DNA from: Variovorax sp. 770b2
GTDB taxonomy: Bacteria > Pseudomonadota > Gammaproteobacteria > Burkholderiales > Burkholderiaceae_C
Direction of reading: 5' to 3'
Length of the DNA stretch: 64,000 nucleotides
Assembly (NCBI RefSeq): GCF_900115685.1
Contig: NZ_FOXJ01000001.1
Coordinates: 839,796 to 903,795 of the forward strand
Shown here: piece by piece, positions 25,815 through 34,094 of the stretch
Numbering within the stretch: the first letter of the stretch is position 1
Layout: each line of letters starts with the position of its first letter
Program-made: the position numbers and the translations under genes
Notes under the pieces: model-generated
What the model was told of the DNA's origin: nothing
Seen by the model: the letters and a program-made list of their open reading frames with translations, nothing else
Databases searched by the model: none

Positions 25815-26630
25815 TCAGGTCGCAAGGGCTTCGTCTTCGACAGCGGCTGCATATGCGCGGTCGAACAGCGGCGAGGCCTTGCTCGCCGCGGCGATGTCGC
25901 CGGCGGCGGCCAGGAGGTCGGGCACGAGCGTGCGCAGCTTCTGGTCGGTCAGGCGCGCCGAAGGCCCCGAGATCGCGATCACGCCCACCGCGCCGAGGCG
26001 GTCGCGCACGATCGGCGCCGAGATGGCCGAGAGCCCGCGTGCATAGGATTCCGAGGCGATCGCAAAGCCCTGCCTGCCGGCCTGGCGCACCGCCTTCAGC
26101 ACGGCGGCCATCGAGGTCGGCGCGTTCGGGCCGAAGCGCTCGGGCTTGCCGATGCCCTGCCTGGACACGAGCGCGATCGCGTCGTCCTCGTCGAGCGTGG
26201 ACAGCCACGCGAAGCCGGTGGCGGTGCACGAGAGCTGGGCATCGATACCCATGTCGGGGTCGTAGCGCAGGCCTTTGCGCGCCCCCTGCGACAGCGCCAC
26301 CCAGGTCAGGTGGTCGACGTCGACCACGCCCAGGCGCACCAGTTCGCCGCTGGATTCGGCCAGCCGGTCGAGCACGGGCTGGCACAGGTCGACCACGCCG
26401 GAGTTCTTCAGATAGTTCAGGCCCAGCGACACCAGCTTGGTAGTCAGCACGTAGTCGCCGCGCTTGCGCGACTGGCGCACGTAGCCGTTGTCGGCGAGTT
26501 CGGTGAGCAGGCGGTGCGCGGCGCTGCGCGGCATGCCGATGTCGTCCGCCAGCACCGCGATCGGCACGCCGCCCACGTCGGCGGCGAGCCGTTCCAGGAT
26601 CGCCAGGGTTCGCTCCATCACGCCGGCCAT
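25815..26630 (-). CDS. IclR-family transcriptional regulator
   Basis: A 271-residue regulator with an N-terminal winged helix (MPRSAAHRLLTELADNGYV, about 33-51) and an effector domain with SCTATGFAWLSTL and RGLSAISAPI. ATG 26630 precedes the helix-turn-helix directly; the frame is open a little further. It sits inside the isomerase/oxidoreductase unit and opposite the shikimate-dehydrogenase-like operon. It therefore probably controls the divergent region 27738-27881, which contains suitable dyads. Confidence 0.9.
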   Translation of the reverse strand: MAGVMERTLAILERLAADVGGVPIAVLADDIGMPRSAAHRLLTELADNGYVRQSRKRGDYVLTTKLVSLGLNYLKNSGVVDLCQPVLDRLAESSGELVRLGVVDVDHLTWVALSQGARKGLRYDPDMGIDAQLSCTATGFAWLSTLDEDDAIALVSRQGIGKPERFGPNAPTSMAAVLKAVRQAGRQGFAIASESYARGLSAISAPIVRDRLGAVGVIAISGPSARLTDQKLRTLVPDLLAAAGDIAAASKASPLFDRAYAAAVEDEALAT

Positions 26631-26684
26631 GTGCTGTCTCCTTGATGCAAAGCTGCGATCTTCACCGATGCGCAACGCATGGCG

Positions 26685-27737
26685 TCACAGCACCACGGTG
26701 CGCTGCAGCCGCGCGGCCTCGTGCACGGCCAGCGCCGCCTCGAGCGTGCGCAGCCCGTCCAGTCCCGAGCACACGGGCGTTTCGCGCCCCTCGGCAACGG
26801 CGCGCAGGTGGCGCATCTGCTCGACGTACGGGTCGGCGCGGTGCACCGGCGTGCGCGTTTGCGTGAGCGGCTCGTGCCAGCCGCTCCGCCCCGCGTAGCG
26901 CCATACCTCCAGGCGCGGCAGCGTGAGCGAGCCTTCGGTGCCGCTGATGTGGTGCGAGTTGACGTCCAGCTGCGCGTAATGCGCGGCCTCGCCGGCCGCC
27001 AAGTCCCAGTTCCAGGGCGCGACCGTGGCGTCGGACACCGCGAGCACCGCCACCGCGCCGCAGGCAAAGCGCATCAGCACGCCGGCCGTGTCCTCGACCT
27101 CGTAGCCGCGCACGGCATTGGATGTCATGGCCTGCACCGATTCGATCTCGCCGATCAGGAAGCGCAGCAGGTCGATGTCGTGGATGAGGTTGATGAGCAC
27201 CGGCCCGCCGCCGGCCTGGCGCCGCCACAGCGGCTCGAAGTACGTGTCGGGCTTGAGCCAGGTGGCCATGGCCGTCACGCTGACCGGCTTGCCGACCGCG
27301 CCGTCGGCGATGAGCTGGCGCGCGCTGCGCAGGATCGGGTTGTGGCGGCGCTGGTGCCCGACCATCAGCGGCACGCCCGCCGCCTCGGCGGCATCGCACA
27401 GCGTGCGGCCCTGCGCGACCGTGTCGGTGACCGGCTTTTCCATCAGCACCGGCAGCTTGCGCGCGATGCAGGCCAGGCCCACGTCGGCGTGCGTGTGGTT
27501 GGGCGTGGCGACGATCGCGGCACCCAGCGGCGTGCGCTCCAGCATGTCGCGGTAATCGGCGAACCACGGCACGCCGATCCGTTCGGCGTAGGCGCGAACG
27601 CCTTCGCCGGGATCGGCGACCGCGGCGGGGGCGATGTCGGGGTGGGCGAGCATGCGTTCGAGGTGCATGCGGCCGATGGCGCCGGCGCCGATGACGGCGA
27701 CGGGCATGCGGGCGGCGGGGAAAGCAGAGGAGGTCAT
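26685..27737 (-). CDS. Gfo/Idh/MocA-family oxidoreductase
   Basis: A 350-residue NAD(P)-dependent oxidoreductase: GAGAIG at residues 17-22, VLMEKPV carrying the conserved Lys, and a C-terminal alpha/beta domain with the NLIHDIDLLRFL His region. These enzymes oxidise or reduce sugars, inositols and other polyols. It is the first gene of the minus-strand unit, divergent from the shikimate-dehydrogenase-like operon. Confidence 0.88.
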   Translation of the reverse strand: MTSSAFPAARMPVAVIGAGAIGRMHLERMLAHPDIAPAAVADPGEGVRAYAERIGVPWFADYRDMLERTPLGAAIVATPNHTHADVGLACIARKLPVLMEKPVTDTVAQGRTLCDAAEAAGVPLMVGHQRRHNPILRSARQLIADGAVGKPVSVTAMATWLKPDTYFEPLWRRQAGGGPVLINLIHDIDLLRFLIGEIESVQAMTSNAVRGYEVEDTAGVLMRFACGAVAVLAVSDATVAPWNWDLAAGEAAHYAQLDVNSHHISGTEGSLTLPRLEVWRYAGRSGWHEPLTQTRTPVHRADPYVEQMRHLRAVAEGRETPVCSGLDGLRTLEAALAVHEAARLQRTVVL

Positions 27738-27748
27738 TTGGCCGAATT

Positions 27749-27854
27749 ATGGAACCAACTTCGAAATCTGAACAGAGTTCCATTTTCGAATTTTCAATGT
27801 TAAGGTCTGACCGTTCCAACCACCGTCCGGCCGCGGTTTGTCCAAGGTCTGACC
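27749..27854. promoter_or_regulatory. Divergent control region with a dyad and phased direct repeats
   Basis: ATGGAAC (27749-27755) and GTTCCAT (27777-27783) form an inverted pair, with TTCGAA elements nearby. AAGGTCTGACC occurs twice as an exact direct repeat, at 27802-27812 and 27844-27854, 42 bases apart (four helical turns). The region is AT-rich relative to its surroundings and separates two divergent units next to an IclR gene. Confidence 0.55.
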
Positions 27855-27881
27855 ACGGCCGCAGCCGATCCTTTTCTTGCC

Positions 27882-28682
27882 ATGCTCGACACCTACAGCG
27901 GCGCCACGCGCATCATCTTCATCGTCGGAGACCCCATCGCCCAGGTGAAGGCGCCGGCCTTCGCGACCCGCACGCTGCGTGCGCGCGGCGCAGACGCCGT
28001 GGTGGTGCCCGCGCACGTGCGGCCGGCCGATCTCGCGGCCTTCATGGACGTTGCCGCGCGCATGCCCAATGTCGATGGCGTGATCGCCACCGTGCCGCAC
28101 AAGTTCGCGATCGCCCGGCTGTGCCACGCAACGTCCGCGCGCGCCGCGTCGATCGGTGCGGTCAACATCGTGCGCCGCGATGCACAGGGGCGCTGGTTCG
28201 GCGACATGTGCGATGGCCAGGGCTACGTCACCGCGCTGCGCAAGGCCGGGTGCGAGCCCGCCGGCCGCCGGGCGCTCCTGGTCGGCGCGGGCGGCGCGGG
28301 CTCGGCCATCGCGCATGCGCTGGTCGATGCCGGCGTGAACGCGCTGTCGGTGCACGACATCGATGCCGCGCGGCGCGATGCGCTGCTCGGCAAGCTCGCG
28401 ACGTACAGCGCGCTGCAGCCGCGCGCGGGATCGGGCGATCCGCGCGGCTTCGATCTCGTGATCAACGCGACGCCGATGGGCATGTCGCCGTCCGACACGC
28501 TGCCGGTCGATGCCGCGCTGCTCGAGCCATCGGCCTTCGTGGGCGACGTGGTCACGGTGCCCGAGGTCACGCCGCTGCTGGCCATCGCGCGCGAGCGCGG
28601 CTGCCCCACGATGACCGGCATGGGCATGTTCGAGGCGGTGCGCGACGGCATCGTCGATTTCTACCTGGAACAAGCGACATGA
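27882..28682 (+). CDS. Shikimate dehydrogenase-like protein with altered substrate site
   Basis: A 266-residue AroE-fold protein. The catalytic Lys (TVPHK, K74) and the paired Asn (GAVN, N95) and Asp (CDGQG, D111) are present, as is the NADP-binding GAGGAGSA. However, the N-terminal SxS motif that grips the shikimate carboxylate is replaced by QVKAP (residues 21-25). This argues for a different, probably catabolic, substrate rather than aromatic biosynthesis. First gene of a plus-strand unit; its stop overlaps the acyl-CoA dehydrogenase start. Confidence 0.85.
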   Translation: MLDTYSGATRIIFIVGDPIAQVKAPAFATRTLRARGADAVVVPAHVRPADLAAFMDVAARMPNVDGVIATVPHKFAIARLCHATSARAASIGAVNIVRRDAQGRWFGDMCDGQGYVTALRKAGCEPAGRRALLVGAGGAGSAIAHALVDAGVNALSVHDIDAARRDALLGKLATYSALQPRAGSGDPRGFDLVINATPMGMSPSDTLPVDAALLEPSAFVGDVVTVPEVTPLLAIARERGCPTMTGMGMFEAVRDGIVDFYLEQAT

Positions 28683-29839
28683 ATTTCGATCTCGGCGACG
28701 AGCAGCGCATGCTCATCGACACCGTGCGGCGCTTCATCGCCGACAAGCTGCAGCCGCTGGAGGCGGGCATCGAGACCACCGGCGTGCTCGACGACGACAC
28801 CGCGCGCACCGTGCATGCGCAGGCCAGGGCCCTCGGGCTCTATGCGCTCAACATGCCCGCCGAACTGGGTGGCGCCGGGCTGGGCGCCGTCGATGCGATG
28901 CTGTGCGAAGAGCAGTTCGGCCACACCACCGACATCCTCATCCGCCGCGCCTTCGGCAATGTGTACGAGGCGCTGCTGGCCTGCCAGGGCGAGCAGGTGG
29001 CACGCTGGCTGCTGCCTTCGGTGGCGGGCGAGCGCACCTGCGCCATCGCCATCACCGAGCCCGGCGCCGGCTCCGATGCGCAGGGCATCCAGACGCACGC
29101 CAGGCCAACCGCCACGGGCTGGGTGCTCAACGGCAGCAAGCATTTCATCAGCGACGGGCTGTGGTCCGATTTCTTCCTGGTGTCGGCGCGCACGGGCGAA
29201 AAGGAAATCTCGCTCTTCATGGTCGACAAGGGCCTGCCGGGTTTCACCATCGGCAAGAACCAGCCCATGATGGGCATTCGCGGCACGCCGCACGTGGAGC
29301 TCTTCTTCGACAACGTGCCGCTCGAGCCGCTGGCGCTGCTGGGCGAGCGCGGCCACGGTTTCAAGATGGCGATGGGCGTGCTCGGCAAGGTGCGGCTGGC
29401 GCAAGTGGGCGCGCGCGCGGTGGGCAAGGCAAGCCACGTGCTCGAATTGATGACGGCCTACGCCAACGACCGCAAGCAGTTCGGCCAGCCCATCGGCAGC
29501 TTCCAGCTGGTGCAGCAGATGCTGGCCGACAGCGTGATCGAGATCAACGCCGCGCGGCTGATGGTGCTGCAGGCCGCGTGGATGCTCGATGCAGGGCGCG
29601 ACGCGCGCGACTGGATCGCGATGGTGAAGGTGCACGCGGCGGAAACGCTGGGCCGCGTGGTGGATCGCGGCGTGCAGCTCTTCGGCGGCATGGGCTACTG
29701 CAAGGACTTGCCGATCGAGCGCTACTACCGCGACGCGCGCATCTACCGCATCTTCGACGGCACCTCGGAAATCCATCGCACCGTGATCGCGCGCAGCGTG
29801 CTGAAGCGCGGCGCGGCCCTGTTCGAGCTGCACCGGTGA
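28679..29839 (+). CDS. Acyl-CoA dehydrogenase
   Basis: A 386-residue flavoprotein with the FAD-contact segment AIAITEPGAGSDAQGI, the second signature QLFGGMGYCKDLPIERYYRDAR and the C-terminal IFDGTSEIHR. In the last motif the usual catalytic Glu position holds Asp, which is seen in some members and may alter chain-length or position specificity. It probably desaturates an acyl-CoA made by the downstream CoA-transferase. Four-base overlap with the preceding gene. Confidence 0.9.
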   Translation: MNFDLGDEQRMLIDTVRRFIADKLQPLEAGIETTGVLDDDTARTVHAQARALGLYALNMPAELGGAGLGAVDAMLCEEQFGHTTDILIRRAFGNVYEALLACQGEQVARWLLPSVAGERTCAIAITEPGAGSDAQGIQTHARPTATGWVLNGSKHFISDGLWSDFFLVSARTGEKEISLFMVDKGLPGFTIGKNQPMMGIRGTPHVELFFDNVPLEPLALLGERGHGFKMAMGVLGKVRLAQVGARAVGKASHVLELMTAYANDRKQFGQPIGSFQLVQQMLADSVIEINAARLMVLQAAWMLDAGRDARDWIAMVKVHAAETLGRVVDRGVQLFGGMGYCKDLPIERYYRDARIYRIFDGTSEIHRTVIARSVLKRGAALFELHR

Positions 29840-29847
29840 GCCCGCGC

Positions 29848-31446
29848 ATGCAGTCGAAGTTCATCGACGCCGATGCCGCGGCGACGCTGATCGAAGACGG
29901 CGCCACGCTCGCGCTCATGGGCGGCGGCGGCGGGCTGATGGAAGCCACATGCCTCTTCCAGGCGGTGGAGCGGCGATTTCTCGCCTCGGGGCATCCGTCG
30001 AACCTCACGGTCGTCCATGCGCTGGGCATCGGCGACAAGAAATCGCTGGGCATGAACTGCTTCGCGCACGAGGGCATGGTGCGCAAGGTGATCGGCGGGC
30101 ACTGGGTGTGGTCGCCGCGCATGCAGCAGCTGGTGGCGGCAGAGAAGATCGAGGCCTACATCCTGCCGGGCGGCGTGTCGTCGCAGTTGTTGCGCGAAAT
30201 AGGCGGCGGCCGGCCGGGGCTTTTCACGCACGTGGGGCTCGGCACGGTCTGCGACCCGCGGCATGGCGGCGGGCGCATGAATGCCAGCGCGAAGGAAGAC
30301 CTGGCCGAGGTGGTGCACATCGATGGACGCGAGTACCTGCGCTACAAGCCCTACAAGGTGGATGTGGCGCTGGTGCGGGCCTCTGCCGCCGATGAGGACG
30401 GCAACATCAGCTTCGAGCACGAAGCGGCCAACCTCGACGCGCAGGCCATCGCGCTGGCCGCGCGCGCCGGTGGCGGCCGCGTGATCGTGCAGGTGCGCGA
30501 GCGGCTCGCGCGCGGCGCGCTCAAGGCGCGCGAGGTGCGCATCCCGGCCGCGTGGGTGGATGCGATCGTCGTCGATCCGCAGCAGCGCAGCAGCTACGCC
30601 ATTCCGTTCGATGCGCGGCTGTCGGGCGAACTCACGGGCGCCGAACGCTTCGAGGTGGAAGCACCCGGCGACGAGCCCTTCGGCGAACGCCAGGCCGTGG
30701 CGCGGCGCGCCGCCTGCGAGCTCTTCGAAGGCGCGGTCGTGAACTACGGCGTGGGCGTGCCCGATGCCGTGGCGCGGCTGGTGGCGCGGCGCGGCGAGCT
30801 CGGCCGCATCTACCAGACCATCGAACACGGCACGTACGGCGGCTCGCTGCTGGACGGCGAGCTGTTCGGCTACGCGCGCAATGCGTCGGCGATCCTCGAT
30901 GCGCCGACACAGTTCGACTTCTATGCCGGCGGCGGCCTCGACATCGCCTTCCTGGGCTTCGGCGAATTCGATGCAGAGGGCAACGTGAACGTGTCGCGCC
31001 TGGGCGGCCTGGCCGTGGGGCCGGGCGGCTTCATCGACATTGCGCAGAACGCGCGGAAGGTCGTGTTCTGCGGCACCTTCTCGGCCAAGGGCGTGCGGCT
31101 GGAAACCGGCGACGGCGCGATGCGCGTGGCGCAGCAGGGCGGCGTGCGCAAGCTGGTGCGCGCGGTCGAGCAGGTCACCTACAGCGGGCCGCAGGGGCTG
31201 GCGCGCGGCCAGGAGGTGCTGTACCTCACGGAGCGCGCGAGCTTCCGGCTGACGGCGCACGGCACGGAGCTGTTCGAGCTCGCGCCCGGCATCGACCTGC
31301 AGCGCGACGTGCTCGACCAGATGGATTTCATGCCGCAGCTGGCCGACGCCATCGCGACGATGCCCGCGGCTCACTTCATGCGCGCCGACGATTTCAACGG
31401 CGCGATGGGTTCGCCCCTTCGTGCCATGCCTGGAGCAGAACAATGA
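29848..31446 (+). CDS. Two-domain (fused alpha-beta) acetate/propionate-type CoA-transferase
   Basis: A 532-residue family I CoA-transferase of the YdiF/Pct type with both subunits on one chain. The beta-type half contains TIEHGTYGG with the probable catalytic Glu at residue 326, and the GVGVPDAVARL segment precedes it. ATG 29848 gives the family's typical beginning; an in-frame GTG at 29836 that overlaps the upstream stop is a real alternative. The role would be activation of an organic acid with acetyl- or succinyl-CoA type donors. Its stop overlaps the start of the following flavoprotein. Confidence 0.88.
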   Translation: MQSKFIDADAAATLIEDGATLALMGGGGGLMEATCLFQAVERRFLASGHPSNLTVVHALGIGDKKSLGMNCFAHEGMVRKVIGGHWVWSPRMQQLVAAEKIEAYILPGGVSSQLLREIGGGRPGLFTHVGLGTVCDPRHGGGRMNASAKEDLAEVVHIDGREYLRYKPYKVDVALVRASAADEDGNISFEHEAANLDAQAIALAARAGGGRVIVQVRERLARGALKAREVRIPAAWVDAIVVDPQQRSSYAIPFDARLSGELTGAERFEVEAPGDEPFGERQAVARRAACELFEGAVVNYGVGVPDAVARLVARRGELGRIYQTIEHGTYGGSLLDGELFGYARNASAILDAPTQFDFYAGGGLDIAFLGFGEFDAEGNVNVSRLGGLAVGPGGFIDIAQNARKVVFCGTFSAKGVRLETGDGAMRVAQQGGVRKLVRAVEQVTYSGPQGLARGQEVLYLTERASFRLTAHGTELFELAPGIDLQRDVLDQMDFMPQLADAIATMPAAHFMRADDFNGAMGSPLRAMPGAEQ

Positions 31447-33134
31447 AGGAAGAGGTCGACCTGATCGTCATCGGCGCCGGGGCTGCGGGCATGACGGCCG
31501 CGCTGGTGGCCGGGCTCGAAGGCTGCGACGTGCTGCTGTGCGAGGCCACCGAGCAGGTCGGCGGCACGACGGCCACGTCGGCCGGCACGATCTGGGTGCC
31601 CAACAGCAGCGCCAGCCGGCAAGCCGGCTTCGAGGACAGCGTGGAAGACGCGACGCGCTATTTGGACGGACTCATTCCTTCGGGCGCCGGCCGCGCGCTG
31701 CGCGAGGCGTACCTGCGCAGCGGGCCGGCGATCGTCGACGACCTGGCGCGGCGCACTGCGCTGCAGTTCGTGCCGGCCGGCAGGCACCCCGACTACGTCG
31801 ACATTCCCGGCTCGCGCGTGTTCGGCCGCGCGCTGGCGCCGCTGCCCTTCGACGGGCGCACGCTGGGCAGCGAGTTCGCACGCATTCGCGCACCCATGAA
31901 GGAATTCATGGTGCTGGGCGGCATGATGGTCGGCAAGGCCGACATCGGCCATCTCGTGGGGCGCTTCAAGTCGTTCGCAAGTTTCAAGCACACCGCGGGG
32001 CTGGTGCTGCGCTACATGGGCGATCGCCTGCGGCATGCGCGGGGAACGCGCCTGGTCATGGGCAATGCGCTGGTGGCGCGCTTCTATGCCAGCCTGAAAG
32101 CCGCCGGGGTGCCGGTCTCGTTCGGCACGCGCATCGACGGGCTGATGCTCGAGAACGGCCGCGTGGTCGGCGCGCACCTGTTGCGCGGCGGGCAGCGCTT
32201 CGAGGTGCGGGCGCGGCGCGGCGTGGTGCTGGCCACGGGCGGCTTCGGGCGCCATGCGCATCTGCGCGAGCAGCTCATGCCGCGCGGCCATGCGCACTGG
32301 CCTTCGCTGATCTTCGAAGGCAACGAGGGCGGCGGCGTCGATGCGGCGCTGCGCGTGGGGGCGGCCATGGACAACACCGAAGGCGCGGGCGTTTTCTGGC
32401 AGCCCGTGTCGATCACGCGGAACAAACAGGGCCAGCCCGCGGGCCTGTTCGCGCACCTGTTTCTCGACCGCGCCAAGCCGGGCCTCATCGCGGTCGATTC
32501 GGCCGGCCAGCGCTTCACCAACGAGGGCAACTCGTACCACTACTTCTGCCGCGACATGGTCCAGCGGCACGCGACGGTGCCTGCGATTCCCGCGTGGGTG
32601 GTGTGCGATGCCGACTTCCTCTGCAAGTACGGCCTGGGCCTGGTGCATCCGGGCACGACCGATGTCTCGGCCCACGTGAGGAGCGGCTACCTCAAGAGCG
32701 CCGGCACCATCGAAGCGCTCGCCCGCGACATCGGCGTCGACCCTGCAGGCCTGGCGCGCACGGTGGCGCGCAACAACGAATTCGCCGCCACGGGCATCGA
32801 CGAAGACCATGGCAAAGGCAGCACCGAGGTCAGCCGCTTCAACGGCGATGCGGGCCACAGGCCCAACCCCTGCCTCGGTCCGATCGCGCGGGCGCCTTTC
32901 TGCGCGATGGCGCTGTGGCCGGCCGACGCGGCGGCGGACGCGGGCCTGCGCACCGATGCCGATGCGCGCGTGCTCGACGCCCAGGGCCGCGTGATCGAAG
33001 GGCTCTACGCCGCCGGCAACGACATGGCGTCGGCCATGCGCGGCGCCTACGCCGGACCGGGCACGACCATCGGGCCGGCGATCGTGTTCGGCTACCGCGC
33101 CGCCATGCACGCGAAGGGCACGCCGGTCCTGTAG
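31443..33134 (+). CDS. Ketosteroid delta1-dehydrogenase-like FAD flavoprotein
   Basis: A 563-residue paralogue of the protein at 12544: GAGAAG near residue 12, EATEQVGGTTATSAG, RFTNEGNSYHYF with the conserved Tyr and GAYAGPGTTIGPAIVFGY with the second Tyr loop. It should introduce a double bond next to a ring carbonyl. It is last in the shikimate-dehydrogenase-like unit, so this operon also seems to act on a cyclic ketone. No strong terminator follows. Confidence 0.88.
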   Translation: MKEEVDLIVIGAGAAGMTAALVAGLEGCDVLLCEATEQVGGTTATSAGTIWVPNSSASRQAGFEDSVEDATRYLDGLIPSGAGRALREAYLRSGPAIVDDLARRTALQFVPAGRHPDYVDIPGSRVFGRALAPLPFDGRTLGSEFARIRAPMKEFMVLGGMMVGKADIGHLVGRFKSFASFKHTAGLVLRYMGDRLRHARGTRLVMGNALVARFYASLKAAGVPVSFGTRIDGLMLENGRVVGAHLLRGGQRFEVRARRGVVLATGGFGRHAHLREQLMPRGHAHWPSLIFEGNEGGGVDAALRVGAAMDNTEGAGVFWQPVSITRNKQGQPAGLFAHLFLDRAKPGLIAVDSAGQRFTNEGNSYHYFCRDMVQRHATVPAIPAWVVCDADFLCKYGLGLVHPGTTDVSAHVRSGYLKSAGTIEALARDIGVDPAGLARTVARNNEFAATGIDEDHGKGSTEVSRFNGDAGHRPNPCLGPIARAPFCAMALWPADAAADAGLRTDADARVLDAQGRVIEGLYAAGNDMASAMRGAYAGPGTTIGPAIVFGYRAAMHAKGTPVL

Positions 33135-33161
33135 CTTTTTTCGTTATAGGTCCTTCCGTAC

Positions 33162-33197
33162 ATTGGACTGACCAATGGTGAATTCGGCGCATAATCT
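33162..33197 (+). promoter_or_regulatory. Operator and candidate promoter of the SDR unit
   Basis: ATTGGA-CTG-ACCAAT (33162-33176) fits the shared island dyad with one mismatch. It overlaps a weak -35 (CTGACC, 33168-33173), with TAATCT at 33192-33197 as -10. Confidence 0.55.
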
Positions 33198-33233
33198 ACG
33201 CAAGCGCGCGACAGCGCCTTCCGGAGACATGAC

Positions 33234-34046
33234 TTGACGACACCCGACACCTCTTCCCGCTCGACCGTGGCCATCGTCACGGGAGCCGGCGACGGCATCG
33301 GCTGGGCCACGGCCCAGCGGCTGGCCCGCGACTTCGCCCACGTGGTCATCGCCGATGTGCGCGCCGAGGCCGCCGGCGCCCGTGCCGCCGAACTCGGCAC
33401 AGCCCACGCGGGCATGGCCTGCGACGTGACCTCCGAGGCCAGCGTGGTCTCGCTGATGCAGCAGGTGCGCGAGCGCTTCGGGCGCATCGACGCGCTGGTC
33501 AACAACGCGGGTATCGGCGAGCAATCGGTCATGACGCTGGAGCAGACGGTCGACGCGTTCGACCGCATCCTCGCGGTGCACCTGCGCGGCGCCTTTCTCT
33601 GCAGCCGCGAGGCGGCGCGGGTGTTCGTGGCCCAGCAGTCGGGCGCGATCGTCAATATCAGTTCCATCGCCGGGCTGCAGGGGCACCCGGGCCGCAACGC
33701 CTACGGCGCGGCCAAGGCCGGCATTGCGTCGATGACCGAGGCCATGGCCTGCGAATGGGCGCGCGACGGCATCCGCGTGAACGCGGTGGCGCCGGGCTAT
33801 GTGTTGACCGAGCTCGTCAAGTCGCTGGTGGCCAGGGGCGCGCTCAACCTCGGGGACATCGAGGAGCGAACGCCCATCGGCCGCACGGCGCAGCCCGCCG
33901 AAATCGCCGAGGCCATCGCCTTCCTGGCATCGCCGCGCGCGAGCTTCATCACCGGCGTGACGCTGCCGGTGGACGGCGGATGGCAGGCCTTCGGCGCGCC
34001 GCCGGCCAAGCTGGGCACGGTCAAGGAAAAGCGCGTGGCGCCCTAG
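33234..34046 (+). CDS. Short-chain dehydrogenase/reductase
   Basis: A 270-residue classical SDR: TGAGDGIG (17-23 region), NNAG, Ser in ISSIAG and YGAAK catalytic pair. The only good start is TTG at 33234 with GGAG upstream. Just before it, ATG ACT TGA (33229-33237) forms a two-codon reading frame whose stop overlaps the TTG, an arrangement that could tune translation. The Lys-rich last residues lie beyond the usual SDR end. Likely a secondary alcohol dehydrogenase; first gene after the operator at 33162. Confidence 0.88.
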   Translation: MTTPDTSSRSTVAIVTGAGDGIGWATAQRLARDFAHVVIADVRAEAAGARAAELGTAHAGMACDVTSEASVVSLMQQVRERFGRIDALVNNAGIGEQSVMTLEQTVDAFDRILAVHLRGAFLCSREAARVFVAQQSGAIVNISSIAGLQGHPGRNAYGAAKAGIASMTEAMACEWARDGIRVNAVAPGYVLTELVKSLVARGALNLGDIEERTPIGRTAQPAEIAEAIAFLASPRASFITGVTLPVDGGWQAFGAPPAKLGTVKEKRVAP

Positions 34047-34094
34047 CCGGGCACCACGGCGCCGCGCAACTTCAAACAAGAGGAGACACGACAC

